Assembly (NCBI GenBank): GCA_002335605.1
Contig: BEDY01000001.1
Span: 2,232,001 to 2,296,000, forward strand
DNA from: Prillingera fragicola
Taxonomy: Eukaryota; Basidiomycota; Tremellomycetes; Trichosporonales; Trichosporonaceae
Length of the DNA stretch: 64,000 nucleotides
Direction: 5' to 3'
Shown: positions 54,810 through 64,000 of the stretch, piece after piece
Layout: each line of letters begins with the position of its first letter
How positions within the stretch are numbered: position 1 is the first letter of the stretch
Translations under genes and position numbers: made by a program
The notes under the pieces: generated by a model
The model's database searches: none
What the model was told of the DNA's origin: nothing
What the model saw: the letters and a program-made list of their open reading frames with translations, nothing else

Positions 54810-55250
54810 ATGGTCGCCCCCATCACCGGCATGGTACGTTGCGCAGCATCAGGATACGCACTAACAGCAGCTCCGCAAGCGTCTCCTCACCGACATTACC
54901 GTCTCGTACGTCGCCGCGACACCAAGACCTCCGACGCCGCCCTTTCGTGTTCCACTTGCTGACTTACAGGCTCGGCCTTGGCACAATCGGCGGCTACTGG
55001 TTCTGGTGAGTGTTCATGGATGGTGCAGCAGTGTTGTGCGCGTATATTGAGTGCGCTGTCAGTGCGCGCTGCTGCGCTGTGACATCACGCATTGGACAAT
55101 TGCTGACTTGATAGGTACTCGGTCCACGTCCCCATGAGTGCGTTTCGACTGCCCCGAGTGGCTTGCGGTGAATGCTAACTCCCCGCAGTGAAGAAGCGCG
55201 ACGAGTTCTACATCCGTTACGAGAAGGAGGGCGGCTACAAGGACATGTAA
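54810..55250 (+). CDS. COX9: Cytochrome c oxidase subunit VIIa (Cox9-like)
   Basis: Small nuclear-encoded inner-membrane subunit of complex IV. Five exons: 54810-54833, 54871-54905, 54970-55005, 55115-55137, 55189-55250 (59 residues), each junction in phase. The joined protein has MVAPITGMLRKRLLTDI, one membrane helix (SLGLGTIGGYWFWYSV) and a charged tail with KKRDEFYIRYEKEGG, matching fungal subunit VIIa in order, size and the arginine-aspartate tail. No exon is longer than 21 codons, so the gene was found only by following splice sites. Confidence 0.9.
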
Positions 55251-55911
55251 TCGGCCATCGCGTTCATCAAGAAATTGTGGTTGACTGGCATATGCAAAGT
55301 GTGCTGTAGCGCGCTGTGCCACCGCGGGTGGTCTGGGTGACTGGGAAAGGGATTGGGAGACGGCGAGGAGGACGTTGAGGGCGTCGAGGGTGGACGAGAA
55401 GGTGCTCGGAGGAGTTGTGGTTGTCCAGGAACTGCTGAGGTGACGCCGCCTTCCGGTTGGCTCCGGTGGCTTACTGATGCCTATTGTACTCACCTCGCTG
55501 TCAGATGATCGCTTGGACACGACTATCGCGACGATTTCGATGCCTCAAGTTGGCCAAGGTGGATGGAGATGGGCCGGGATGCATACTGGCGGCAAGGTGC
55601 CGGAATGCATGTTGTTGAATCGGCACTCGGTCTTCCATCAGTTACCTCCTTCCAGGCCGCGGCGCTCTACCATGCACCTCAATATCGGCCTCGCCTGTTC
55701 CTCCCTTACATAACTCGCGGCATTGCATGAGCAAGGAGGGGCGCAGGGTTAGATGAAGGGAAGGTCCGTCAGCGAGTGCCGGAGTGCGTAGGCGCAAACA
55801 GAGCTTGAAGGCCATTCTTTCCACGCTCACGACCAAGGCTCCTGAACCGATTGCATGACAAACTACGGGACTAGATGGTGTCTGTTCACTTCTGACTTAA
55901 GCTCCACTCGA
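55251..55911. other. Convergent spacer with an antisense open frame
   Basis: Lies between COX7a (plus) and the deacetylase (minus). A minus-strand frame stays open from 55520 to 55059, running antisense into COX7a exons; its part outside COX7a has some third-position C bias, but it lacks a good ATG. Not accepted as a gene. Confidence 0.35.
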
Positions 55912-57106
55912 CTACTTGACACCCTTGGGCATGCGGGCACCCTTGGGCGCGGGGTTGTTCTTCTTAAACTCCTCGACCATCTCAATCATCGGGACCCACT
56001 CGACACCGTCGTGGGTGTTGATCCAGGTGATGAAACGCTCGAGCATGCTGAGCACATGCGGGCGGCCACTCACGTCCGGGTGAATGGTGATGGGCATGAT
56101 AAAGCCCTTTTCGCGCTCGTTCTCCCAAAGGTAGGTGAACCAGTCCTTCCACTTGGTCTCGATGACGCGCGCGTCGACAAAGCCGTGCGTGCCCGGGTTG
56201 GACTTCATGAAGAGCATGGGTGGGAGGTCGTCGAGCTGGCGTCAGCACAAGCTTTGCTCCAGTACTCACATCCCAGTTGACGGGCACCTCGACCATGCCA
56301 GTGGTCTCGCCGCGCTTGAGGGGCTCCATCCATTCAGCGGCCTGCTTCTCATAGTCGATGACCTTCCACGAGTCGTTGACACGCAGGTAGTAGGCCGATG
56401 CGTCGTGGTGCTGGAAGCTGTGGTCTGACGTCAGCTGCAGCTCGGACAGGTGTGCTCACCGTAGACGAGACCCTTTTCGAGCAAAAGGTCGGCGCCTTCC
56501 TTGCTCATCTCCCACCAGGGGGCGACGGAGCCGTAGGGAGGCTTGCCAATAAAGTCGGTGATCTGCTTAAAGGTGCGCTCCAGAATGTCGCTCTGCTGCT
56601 TGACCGAGAGAGCAGTGGGGTTCTCGTGCGAGTAGCCGTGGAGGCCGCTGTGTGTGTCAGTGTTTGAGTCGTGTGTGATCGCCAGAGACATGCGCCCTCG
56701 ATGTGGCACTTTACGTGATAGTGAATGCGGTAGTCAAGCAGCTGAGCTGTACTGCCGAGGCAGAGCCTGTCGCAGCACAGACTCGTAGCGGCGGAAGCAC
56801 TCCTCCACCTCGAAAGGGTACTCACATCTCGTGCCCGGCGTCCCTAACTGCAGCCATCTGCTCTGGGAAGGTGTCGAGCGAGTGTCCGGGAATGAACCAT
56901 GTCGACTTGATGCCAAACTTCTCAAAGAGACGCAGGATACGAGGGGCGCCGACCTCGCCAGCGAACAGTCCGCGCGAGATGTCGCCAGGCGAGTCCTCGC
57001 CTCCGTACGAGCCAAGCCAACCGGCAACAGCGTCAACGTCAACGGCAAGACTAGAGTCAGCTCAGCATGGCTGTTATACCCACCAGATAAGAATACGTGG
57101 GGCCAT
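55912..57106 (-). CDS. HpPgdA-like polysaccharide deacetylase
   Basis: Carbohydrate-esterase-4 fold protein closest to the Helicobacter PgdA/PuuE-type branch rather than to fungal chitin deacetylases. Five exons: 57084-57106, 56826-57050, 56460-56647, 56270-56424, 55912-56235 (304 residues). [19 protein letters not shown] at the N terminus supplies the metal/catalytic Asp; [17 protein letters not shown] and [14 protein letters not shown] give the two metal histidines; later [21 protein letters not shown] and [14 protein letters not shown] are the subgroup blocks. No signal peptide or anchor, so the protein is probably cytosolic and its substrate may be a small amide rather than wall polysaccharide. 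A TATA-like element on the gene strand lies about 50 bp upstream. The 178-nt second intron is long. Confidence 0.9.
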
Positions 57107-57440
57107 GTTTAGATTGGATCAGATGCATGAGAAGCTGGGCCAACCAGGACCAACTTATACTGCAGCAGCCCAAATCTGAACCCACGCTAAGCGCGAGTGT
57201 GGGAAGAGGTACCATTGTCGGTGCCGCCGCGGCCCCAGTAGTATGCACAATGCACCATGCGGTAGTCGAGAGACCATCAAGTCCAAGTGGGTGTAGGTGG
57301 TGGGCAGCTGCTATCCGGTACGGACTGTGCTCGTATCGAGGCGATTATCCGGCCGCGTGCCTGTTTCGTTGCGATATGACTCGGGGTCCCCCACCGACCT
57401 GCGTCGGCTGCGTACGTAGGCCAACAACCCAAAAGGCCAC
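57107..57440. promoter_or_regulatory. Deacetylase promoter region
   Basis: Contains GTATAAG on the minus strand (57154-57160) about 50 bp before the deacetylase ATG. A minus-strand ATG near 57212 opens a frame of only about a dozen codons and was not used. Confidence 0.35.
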
Positions 57441-57446
57441 AAAAAA
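57441..57446 (-). terminator. Pol III terminator of tRNA-Arg(CCU)
   Basis: Six A on the plus strand, i.e. TTTTTT on the tRNA strand, 33 nt past the mature 3' end. Confidence 0.55.
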
Positions 57447-57478
57447 GGAAACCTCCCTGCGACAGGAGGAGCTGCTAG

Positions 57479-57576
57479 AACCCGAGACGGGGATCGAACC
57501 CGCGACATTATCCTTTCCGTTCATCCACAGGGAATGAGATAGGAAAGATACACTCTAACCGCTGAGCTACACAGGC
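57479..57576 (-). tRNA. tRNA-Arg (anticodon CCU), intron-containing
   Basis: Cloverleaf on the minus strand: acceptor GCCTGTG/CTCGGGT (G:U at the end, one U:U mismatch at pair 6-67), D-arm GCTC...GAGT, anticodon stem TATCT/GGATA, 5-nt variable loop, T-arm GCGGG-TTCGATC-CCCGT. The loop reads TTCCTA before the break, placing anticodon CCU at 57541-57543. A 25-nt intron (57515-57539) sits one base 3' of the anticodon. It decodes AGG. The weak acceptor pairing lowers confidence slightly, but the B box and the arms are intact. Confidence 0.85.
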
Positions 57577-58579
57577 TGTTTGGTCGTTCTTTTCTCCCCG
57601 TACCGTATTCGTTATCAGACGATTCCATGCAGATGATGCAGAGAAAAGTGGATTGTTACATGGACGGAGGAAGATTAAAACCCAGCGCGTTGAGGGTTGA
57701 GGGTCGGTTTTGGCCCTTCCTCCACAGTTCACAGGTGGCGTGCCAACGGAGCGTACAAAAGAAAGGCAACGCATACTCGCTACCGTAGAGATTGAAGGCA
57801 ATGATAAGAGAATTACGGGAGCCACTGACTTGAAGGCGACTGAGTCGAAGGGGACAGGGTGGAACCTCGTCAATTACTTGGGCGCATTACACACAGGTGC
57901 ACCCAGGCAATGTCGGCTTTAGGGGCGTTGGAGAATGAAAAAGGTGTTGTAGCGAGAATTGAATGGTGTTGCTTTGAGATGAGGCTTGCTACCCAGCCCA
58001 CGATGGGACTCCCGAGTGTCAGCGAATGTCTACCATGTATTAAATGTGCTGTCCAGTGACTAGGCAGGTGGATATATGCATGCCCAACCATTATGGTCTG
58101 CACGTACAACCAATGCAGTCTGCCTATTGAACACCTCCGTTTAATTGTCCATTAAAACGAGACACTCGTTGTCGCACAATCTTCACAGTGCGGCATGACT
58201 TTTCTAATGCAAGGCCATTCCAAGATGTCTCGTTATTTAATCATATAGAGCAGAAGTCGGCAGAAACGTGTGCGCAGCTACTTGTCCACCTCAGTTGGAA
58301 ATGGGGGTTCCTACGACCATCCTCTCAGACATCAATGTCCAGCAATGGTTGATGGGACAACTGTGCTCAAACACAGTAGGTAAGATGGTGGCGGGTCCTC
58401 GTCTAGTGCGTGCAAAGCGCTGTTAGCGATGGACAGACGACACATAGATCATAAATGTCAACAAGCCAATCAACAAGTCAACAAGATTACATAAGCCTCC
58501 ACCTGTAACGAGGTCGCGTCAACCGACATGAATGACATTGTTGCCACCGTCCACTCACTGTCCACTCACTCGCAATGCC
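57577..58579. other. 1-kb spacer, REV1 promoter
   Basis: tRNA 5' flank followed by an AT-richer stretch (58080-58260) with a small perfect hairpin ACGAG-ACA-CTCGT (58157-58169). No coding exon recognised. An ATG at 58528 in another frame would act as an overlapping upstream ORF for REV1 if included in the mRNA. Confidence 0.4.
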
Positions 58580-61500
58580 ATGACCAGCCCACCAACGTCG
58601 CCGTCCTTTTGGACAGAGGCTATCGAGGTGGAGAAAAAGGCTGTCAAACCCAAGAAGACGGTGCGCTACGTCATCAGTCCTGATACCAGCGAGATCGACC
58701 CGGCAAGCGATGTCGGCCCAGCAAACGTCACTCGCGACGCCGCCTCTGGCTACATTGTCAGCCCTGATGGGTCAGATGTGAAGAGCCCCACTGAAAACAA
58801 GGGAGACTTCTCTGAAGATCCATTTGGCCCAGTAGCAACCTCCCTCACATTCTTTCCCGGCCGTCACGGCCTCGCCGGGGACAAGTCCTACCTCGATGCC
58901 CCCGAGTACGCCCCCAATGCGTTTGGCGACATTGCAGACTACATGCGCAAAAAGGACATCAAAGTACAGACCCAGAATGCCTTTATCGCTGGTACCGCCG
59001 CCAAAGATCTTCCTCAGATCTTTAAAGGTCTCGCCTTCTACATCAACGGCAACACGCAACCATCCAGGGGCGAGCTGAAGACGATGATTCTCCAGCGCGG
59101 CGGAGTCGTCCGCGAATACCTCCGTGCTAAACGTTCTGTCGACTACATTGTTGCGCCTGTCCTTACTTTGGCCAAGTTTCGCGAGTTTGCCAACTACAAG
59201 GTTGCGCGAGAGCCTTGGATTGTCGAGAGCTGCACAGCGGGGAAGCTGCTGGATTGGAGAAGATGGCGACTGGCACCCGAGCAGGGTGGGAAGATTGAGG
59301 GGTTTTTGAAGAGAGTGAGTCATAGCTACGACACAGCTGACCGGGCAGCCACTCGAGGACGAAGAGACTCTCGACTCTACATTGGACGCAATTGTGGAGT
59401 CCGCAAAGTCACCCAAACTGGCGCCAGCAGCTGGCTCTCAGGATCCATTCGCTTCTCCGTTTCTGTCACAGCGGGTGGCTTCCCAGCCGGTACCGTCCCA
59501 AGGCCAAAGATCTCCAGCAGCTCCAAACGTAGCTCGCCCGGGCTCTCCTGGCCCTCCGACATCCACTCAAGCTACACTTGGCAAGGCCTCCTCACCTCCT
59601 CAACCTCGAGCAGCCGTCACAGGCTCTCTTCTACCCCCAGTGCCAACCAACAGGACGTATTCGCCTTCGCAACCTCACGCTGCCCGTCCGGGCTCTCTGC
59701 TGCCCCCTGTGCCGACCCAGCGCCTGTCGGGATCTTCTCAGCCGAGGACGTCCACCCCCACTAGCGCGCTGCCACCGCCGGTGGATCGGCCGCGCCCTGC
59801 TGCACCAGTAGCACCACACGAAAGCACGCCGCCACCGGCTCACGATGATGACTCGATGGACGTCGACGACAACTTCTTCGACAACGGTGTCAAAGATGCC
59901 CCTGAAACAGTACCAGAAGACCCAGCTCCCGAGGCTCCTCGTCCTGAAGGCGTGTGGGAGCACTATCACCCCCACAAATCCAACCATCAGGCGGCGCGTC
60001 TCATGAAGTCGGACGCGTTCCGAGCAAACCACACCAGCGAGCGCGGCAACGAGGCGGGCTTTATCGATCAGTTTTATCAGAATTCGCGCTTACATCTCCT
60101 CTCAACGTGGAAAGCCGCACTGCGAGTCCTTGTGGCGGAAGCTCAAACCAAGGCTGTGAGAGTGCCAACCGTCCTAGCTCCAGGCGCCGAGCGTGTCTAC
60201 CTGCATGTCGACTTTGACGCGTTTTTCGTGTCTGCCGGACTCGTCTCGCGCCCTCATCTCAAAGGCCGCTGCGTCGTCGTCTGTCACTCGGCCGGCGGAG
60301 GCCGAGAGAGCACGTCCGAGATCGCTAGTGCAAGTTACGAAGCTCGCGCCAAGGGTGTGCGAAACGGCATGTCCCTAGGTCGCGCGCGCACTCTCTGTGG
60401 TGATGATCTCGAAACTATCCCCTACGACTTTGACCTCTACAAGCAGTTTTCGCTTGCATTCTACACCGTGCTTCAGTCTTATGCCGACGAACTCGAAGCC
60501 GTTAGTATCGATGAAGCCCTCTTGGACGTCACAGGTGCCGTCACTGCTCGTGCCATGGCACCTGATGAATCTGGAGTTCAGTCCACCGACCCGGCTGCGC
60601 AGCTGGCAAACAAGATTCGCGACGACATTCGTCAAGCCACCGGCTGCGAGGTGTCCATCGGCATTTCCCACAATATCCTTCTAGCGCGTCTCGCTACCCG
60701 CAGAGCCAAACCCGCTGGCGTATTTCGGCTCACCGCTGAACTAGCCCCTGAGTTTCTCGCGGCTCTGGACGTTGATCAGCTGCCCAGCGTCGGGGGCAGC
60801 ACGAAGCGCAAACTTCGAGAAGCTTTCGGGACTACGTTGTGTGGCGAGTTGCTCCCCCAGTCCCGCGAGAGCCTTCGCCGCGTTCTCGGTCCCAAGACTG
60901 GCGACACCCTTCACGGCTTCTTCCGCGGCAAAGATGACCGCCGGCTCGATCCGGATAAAGAGCGCAAGAGCGTCAGTGCCGAGATGAACTATGGTATCCG
61001 CTTTCGCAATCAGGATCAAGCAGAGCTCTATCTCGGGGACCTTGCTGCCGAGGTCTCCAAGCGTCTACGCGCTATCAACGCACGTGGACGGCACATGACG
61101 CTCAAAATCATGACGCGACACCCAGATGCGCCCGTTGAACCCCCAAAGTTCATGGGTCACGGCAAGTGCGAGACGATCAACAAGTCCACCAGCATCAGTG
61201 GTCGTGGTGGCACTGCTGTCGATGAGCCAGAGATTCTCGGGTCAGAGGCCATTAAGCTTCTACAGGCGATGGACCTGGACCCTGTCGAACTGCGTGGTGT
61301 GGGGATCATGGTAACAAAGCTGGATACCGGAACAGGGCCTACGCTGGATAAGGGCCAGTCGAGGCTATCGTTTGCAGCCAAGGCCACCATGGCCGCTGAA
61401 CCAGAGCGTGAGGCTGAGCCCGGTGCCATTTCCTGGCCAGTATCCCCAGTGCTTCACGCCCAGGCTCCCTCGGCGCCTGTAATACCGTCGTCCTCGGACC

Positions 61501-62501
61501 GTGTTGATCCAGAGTTCTTGGCAGCCCTGCCGTCCGACTTGCGTGCCGAAATTGAGGAAGACTTAGCCTCACGCAATGCATCCAAGAGGCTTGCACGCCA
61601 GCCGTCTGAAGAACTACCGGAAAACGCACTTGAGGAGCGCCGTGGTAGCACCCTCAACCCGGCGGCTTTCATTACTCGACAGCTCCGTCCAAAGCACAAG
61701 ACTCAGCTTGATGCCAGGGCCATTGCCGCAGGACCACTGTATGGCGCCTGGGCACGTGCAGAGGAACATAATGCTGCGGGGCCTTCGCGCCGAAGTCTGA
61801 GCCGAGACCCCGCCTCGCGCTCTGGCTCTGCATCGGCCGACGACGACATAGAGCTAGTCGACCCGCCACCAGGCCCGCTTGTCGCTGGAATACGGCTGTC
61901 TGAGCTTACTGCCCTTGACATTGACCCAGAGGTCTTTGCCGCGTTGCCAGAGGACATGCAAAAGGAGGCTGTCGAGGAGCAGCGGCAACGACTCGGCATT
62001 CGCAACAAGCTTTGGCGGGCTGGCGGCGGCCGCAGTGCCAACACCAGCATGTCACCGTCACGGCACGCGGGAAAGAGTCGAAATAGTCGCGCAGACGCCG
62101 AGGCCAAGAAACGCGCACGTGAAGCAGCCGAGTACGCCAACGCACCGGTCGCGAGGATTCCACGGCGTCCAAAGCTATTTAATGCACGCGGCACGGATGA
62201 TGTCGCGCGAGTTCTTGGGCTGTGGGTCGAAAACGGCTGCCCGAAAGAGGGTGATGTCGCCAAAGTGACAAAGTATGTGGAGCAGTGTATTGGCGTTGGC
62301 ATGAGTTGGGTTGATCATCTGTCAACACTGTTGAGATCACTTCGGGGCTCGATCCGTGAGACCTGCGGAAGGGAAGAGGATGTGCAGGAAGACGAGGCAG
62401 AGGAGAAGCTGAGGAAGGCGTGGTGGGGCACATTTGACGCCACATTTGCGCTGGTGAGCAATGCAGTGGAAGAACACCTAGGAGCACCGCTTCGACTGTA
62501 G
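58580..62501 (+). CDS. REV1: DNA repair protein REV1 (translesion deoxycytidyl transferase)
   Basis: Y-family polymerase that inserts dCMP opposite abasic and guanine lesions and scaffolds Pol zeta. Exons 58580-59314 and 59349-62501 (1295 residues). The order matches REV1: BRCT domain (about 149-235, from KGLAFYINGN), Ser/Pro-rich linker, palm with YLHVDFDAFFVSAGL (about 531) and SIDEALLDVTG (about 629) carrying the catalytic acids, little finger, two ubiquitin-binding motifs (EFLAALPSDLRAEIEEDL and EVFAALPEDMQKEAVEEQ, each with Leu-Pro), and a C-terminal helical domain for Pol zeta/other polymerases. An in-frame ATG at 58532 would add 16 residues; 58580 has the better Kozak context. Confidence 0.95.
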
Positions 62502-62895
62502 CTATAGTGCACTCATGTATGTGTATGTATGTGTAGTCATACGTTGGGCCGCAACGTATAGGCGTATAGGTTCACGATGGGGGAGGCCAGAGTTGATCAT
62601 GTTGATGATGCCACCGAGGTTCACCTTGACCAAATGGTGTCCTTCAAGCAGGCATCACAGCCTCTTAACAGCTACGATGGTCCTATATCGCTAAGCTGCT
62701 TGCTAAAAGTGAACAGTGCTTCGTCAATGCACGCTTACTGCGACAACTCAAGGCTGCCACCAGGGGCTTTGCATAACCTGCCACCTTTCCTGCCACAGAT
62801 TCTTCTTTCAGTTCATGTTCTTATCTCTTGCCCTCACGCAATTCAGCCTCACTCGGAGCTACACACACCGAGCGGCACAATGCACGAGCTAGCAA
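62502..62895. other. Convergent spacer
   Basis: REV1 3' flank; GTAT/GTGTA short tandem repeats near 62516-62540. No gene recognised. Confidence 0.45.
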
Positions 62896-63178
62896 CTAAG
62901 CGTCGTGGACATACCCGTCACCGAGGTCCCAGCGCTCATACCGCTCAAAGGCAGGGGGCGGGCTCGGCGGCCTTCGGGGAGTCAGCCCACGCCCGCTCTG
63001 GTCTATCCTGCCTTTCGCAGCCTACGAGCGGGTGTACTCACACGTATCCGACTGGCACGGGATCGGGGAGGGTCAGTTGGGGGCGAGAGTGGAGCTTGCG
63101 ACGAGGCGACATGGAGGACCAGGGCTGAGCGAGCGAGTCTGGCGACGAGAGCTGCTTGACACCCGAGATATTGGGCAT
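62896..63178 (-). CDS. Unrecognised small two-exon gene (70 residues)
   Basis: Exons 63042-63178 and 62896-62971, joined in phase across a 70-nt intron with a GTGAGT donor and a GGCTGAC branch site. The protein begins MPNISGVKQLSSPDSLAQPW, contains PRRKLHSRPQLTLPDPVPVG and ends FERYERWDLGDGYVHDA. Codons show the same bias to third-position C/G as nearby genes on both sides of the intron, and the spliced frame is open to a stop. A TATAA element (63311-63316) lies about 130 bp upstream. No signal peptide, membrane helix or known domain. Being short and Pro-rich with an aromatic C terminus, it may act as a binding peptide. Function unknown. Confidence 0.6.
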
Positions 63179-63599
63179 GGCTGGAGGCTACCGCTTTGGA
63201 GGTGTAGAGTGCGATTCAAGGCGTGGTGATGCGTGCGGTGTGTGGGGTTGGCTGCGAGGTGGCGGGGCAGCATTGGGAGGACCGCGGGGTGGCGGCCGCG
63301 GGTGTGCGTCTTATAACCTTGCTGCATCGCTGGGACGACGTGTGAAGATGACACACCCAAGCACGGCTACCCCGCTGAGCTTCCCATCAGCATGAGGCTT
63401 GATCCAGCGCTTGCGTGTCTGTGTGAGTGGAGCAACGTGTGACCTGTGACCGTGTTATCAGGGGCCCAGACCATTACCTCGCAACACACACGCGGCCCAT
63501 TGTTACGTTTCGTGTATTCCAACAGCCTCTAGCAGTACATGCATAAACTCCCACCATCGCAGTCTCGCGGTCTCGTACTCACACACCCACAGTCACAGG
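63179..63599. other. Promoter of the small gene and FEN1 3' flank
   Basis: 421-bp spacer between tandem minus-strand genes, with a TATAA element at 63311-63316 on the side of the small gene. Nothing else seen. Confidence 0.4.
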
Positions 63600-64000
63600 C
63601 TACTTTTTCTTCTTGGCACCGCCCTTGGCCTTGTCGTCACCCTTGCGCTTGGCCGCGCTGCCCTTGCCAGCGGCGGGCTTTTTGCCGTCGTCGGCCTTGG
63701 GCTTGACGGTGAAGAACCCGTCGAGGCGGCCCTGCTGCTTGGCGGCAAGCATTTTGGCGAGCTTGGCTGCTCCACTGCGCACACGGTCCTCCCTGGTCGT
63801 CAGCTCTGCATGCCAGGCAAAACTTACTTGAAACCCTTCTCGCGGACCAAAAACTCGACCAGTCCCTCAACATCGGGCGCCTTCCACTCAACCTCGAGGT
63901 CGTCGCCCTTGACGACGTCAGGCGTGATGAACAGCTTCTTGGCCTCCTCCCAGGGCCAATGCTCGGGGATTTGCATGCCGGCACTGCTCTTGCCCTTTGC
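63600..64000 (-). CDS. FEN1: Flap endonuclease 1, C-terminal part (5' end beyond the window)
   Basis: Structure-specific nuclease (RAD27 in yeast) that removes 5' flaps in Okazaki-fragment processing and long-patch repair. Only the 3' portion is present: exon 63828-64000 (continuing past the right edge) and last exon 63600-63792, joined in phase over a 35-nt intron. Visible: [57 protein letters not shown], the PCNA-binding PIP box QGRLDGFF, and a lysine-rich nuclear-localisation tail ending KKKK. These match the FEN1 C terminus closely; the nuclease core lies outside the window. Confidence 0.95.

Noticed and set aside
1..64000. CRISPR arrays, phage or insertion-sequence features, intact retroelements
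   Set aside because: No regularly spaced repeats, integrase or reverse-transcriptase motifs, or long terminal repeats were seen; the window is ordinary fungal nuclear DNA.

Overview
The window is nuclear DNA of a basidiomycete yeast, most likely a tremellomycete of the Trichosporonales/Cryptococcus type. This is inferred from GC-rich coding sequence, many very short introns (mostly about 35-80 nt, GTGAGT-like donors, CTGAC/CTAAC branch points just before the acceptor), intron-containing tRNAs, and a set of single-copy fungal housekeeping genes on both strands. There is no sign of a prokaryote, plasmid, phage, CRISPR array or recognisable intact transposon. All gene models were built by hand by joining reading frames across GT-AG introns; exon coordinates are in the evidence fields.

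Layout, left to right. 0-13 kb, all plus strand: an OCH1-like Golgi mannosyltransferase, a HAL4/SAT4-type protein kinase with a 0.8-kb intron, a membrane-anchored SGNH-hydrolase-like protein and the succinyl-CoA ligase beta subunit (LSC2). 14-21 kb: tRNA-Arg(CCG), a gene-poor stretch, a FucP-type sugar transporter, a formate-dehydrogenase-like 2-hydroxyacid dehydrogenase and a cytochrome b561. 21-31 kb: a large tandem-domain amidohydrolase, EMC4, a membrane-anchored ubiquitin protease, MZT1 (gamma-tubulin ring complex), a signal-peptide/single-TM protein, a FAD monooxygenase and a probable pseudokinase. 32-40 kb: a small acidic protein, aspartate-semialdehyde dehydrogenase, a DUF1275 membrane protein and an N-acetylglucosamine kinase-like protein. 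41-52 kb: a Reb1-like Myb protein, a Rho GTPase, prohibitin-2, a glyoxalase-fold protein, a WW protein, an SH3 protein and adenylosuccinate synthetase. 53-64 kb: ETF-beta and COX7a (divergent), an HpPgdA-like polysaccharide deacetylase, tRNA-Arg(CCU), the translesion polymerase REV1, an unrecognised 70-residue two-exon gene, and the 3' end of FEN1/RAD27, which runs off the right edge.

The genes do not form an operon or an obvious biosynthetic cluster. Functional neighbours are limited to a bidirectional promoter shared by two respiratory-chain genes (ETF-beta and COX7a), REV1 close to FEN1 (DNA repair), and scattered mitochondrial genes (LSC2, PHB2, ETFB, COX7a).

I did not find a convincing previously undescribed system. 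The observations most worth a second look are an amidohydrolase whose second half looks like a catalytically dead copy of the first, a kinase-like protein lacking the catalytic Asp, a 70-residue split gene, dense ATTAG/CTAAT motif clusters with a perfect bZIP-type palindrome in one divergent promoter, a 15-bp motif shared by two other promoters, and a TATA-hairpin-T10 arrangement at 2.35-2.48 kb that could be a Pol III unit.
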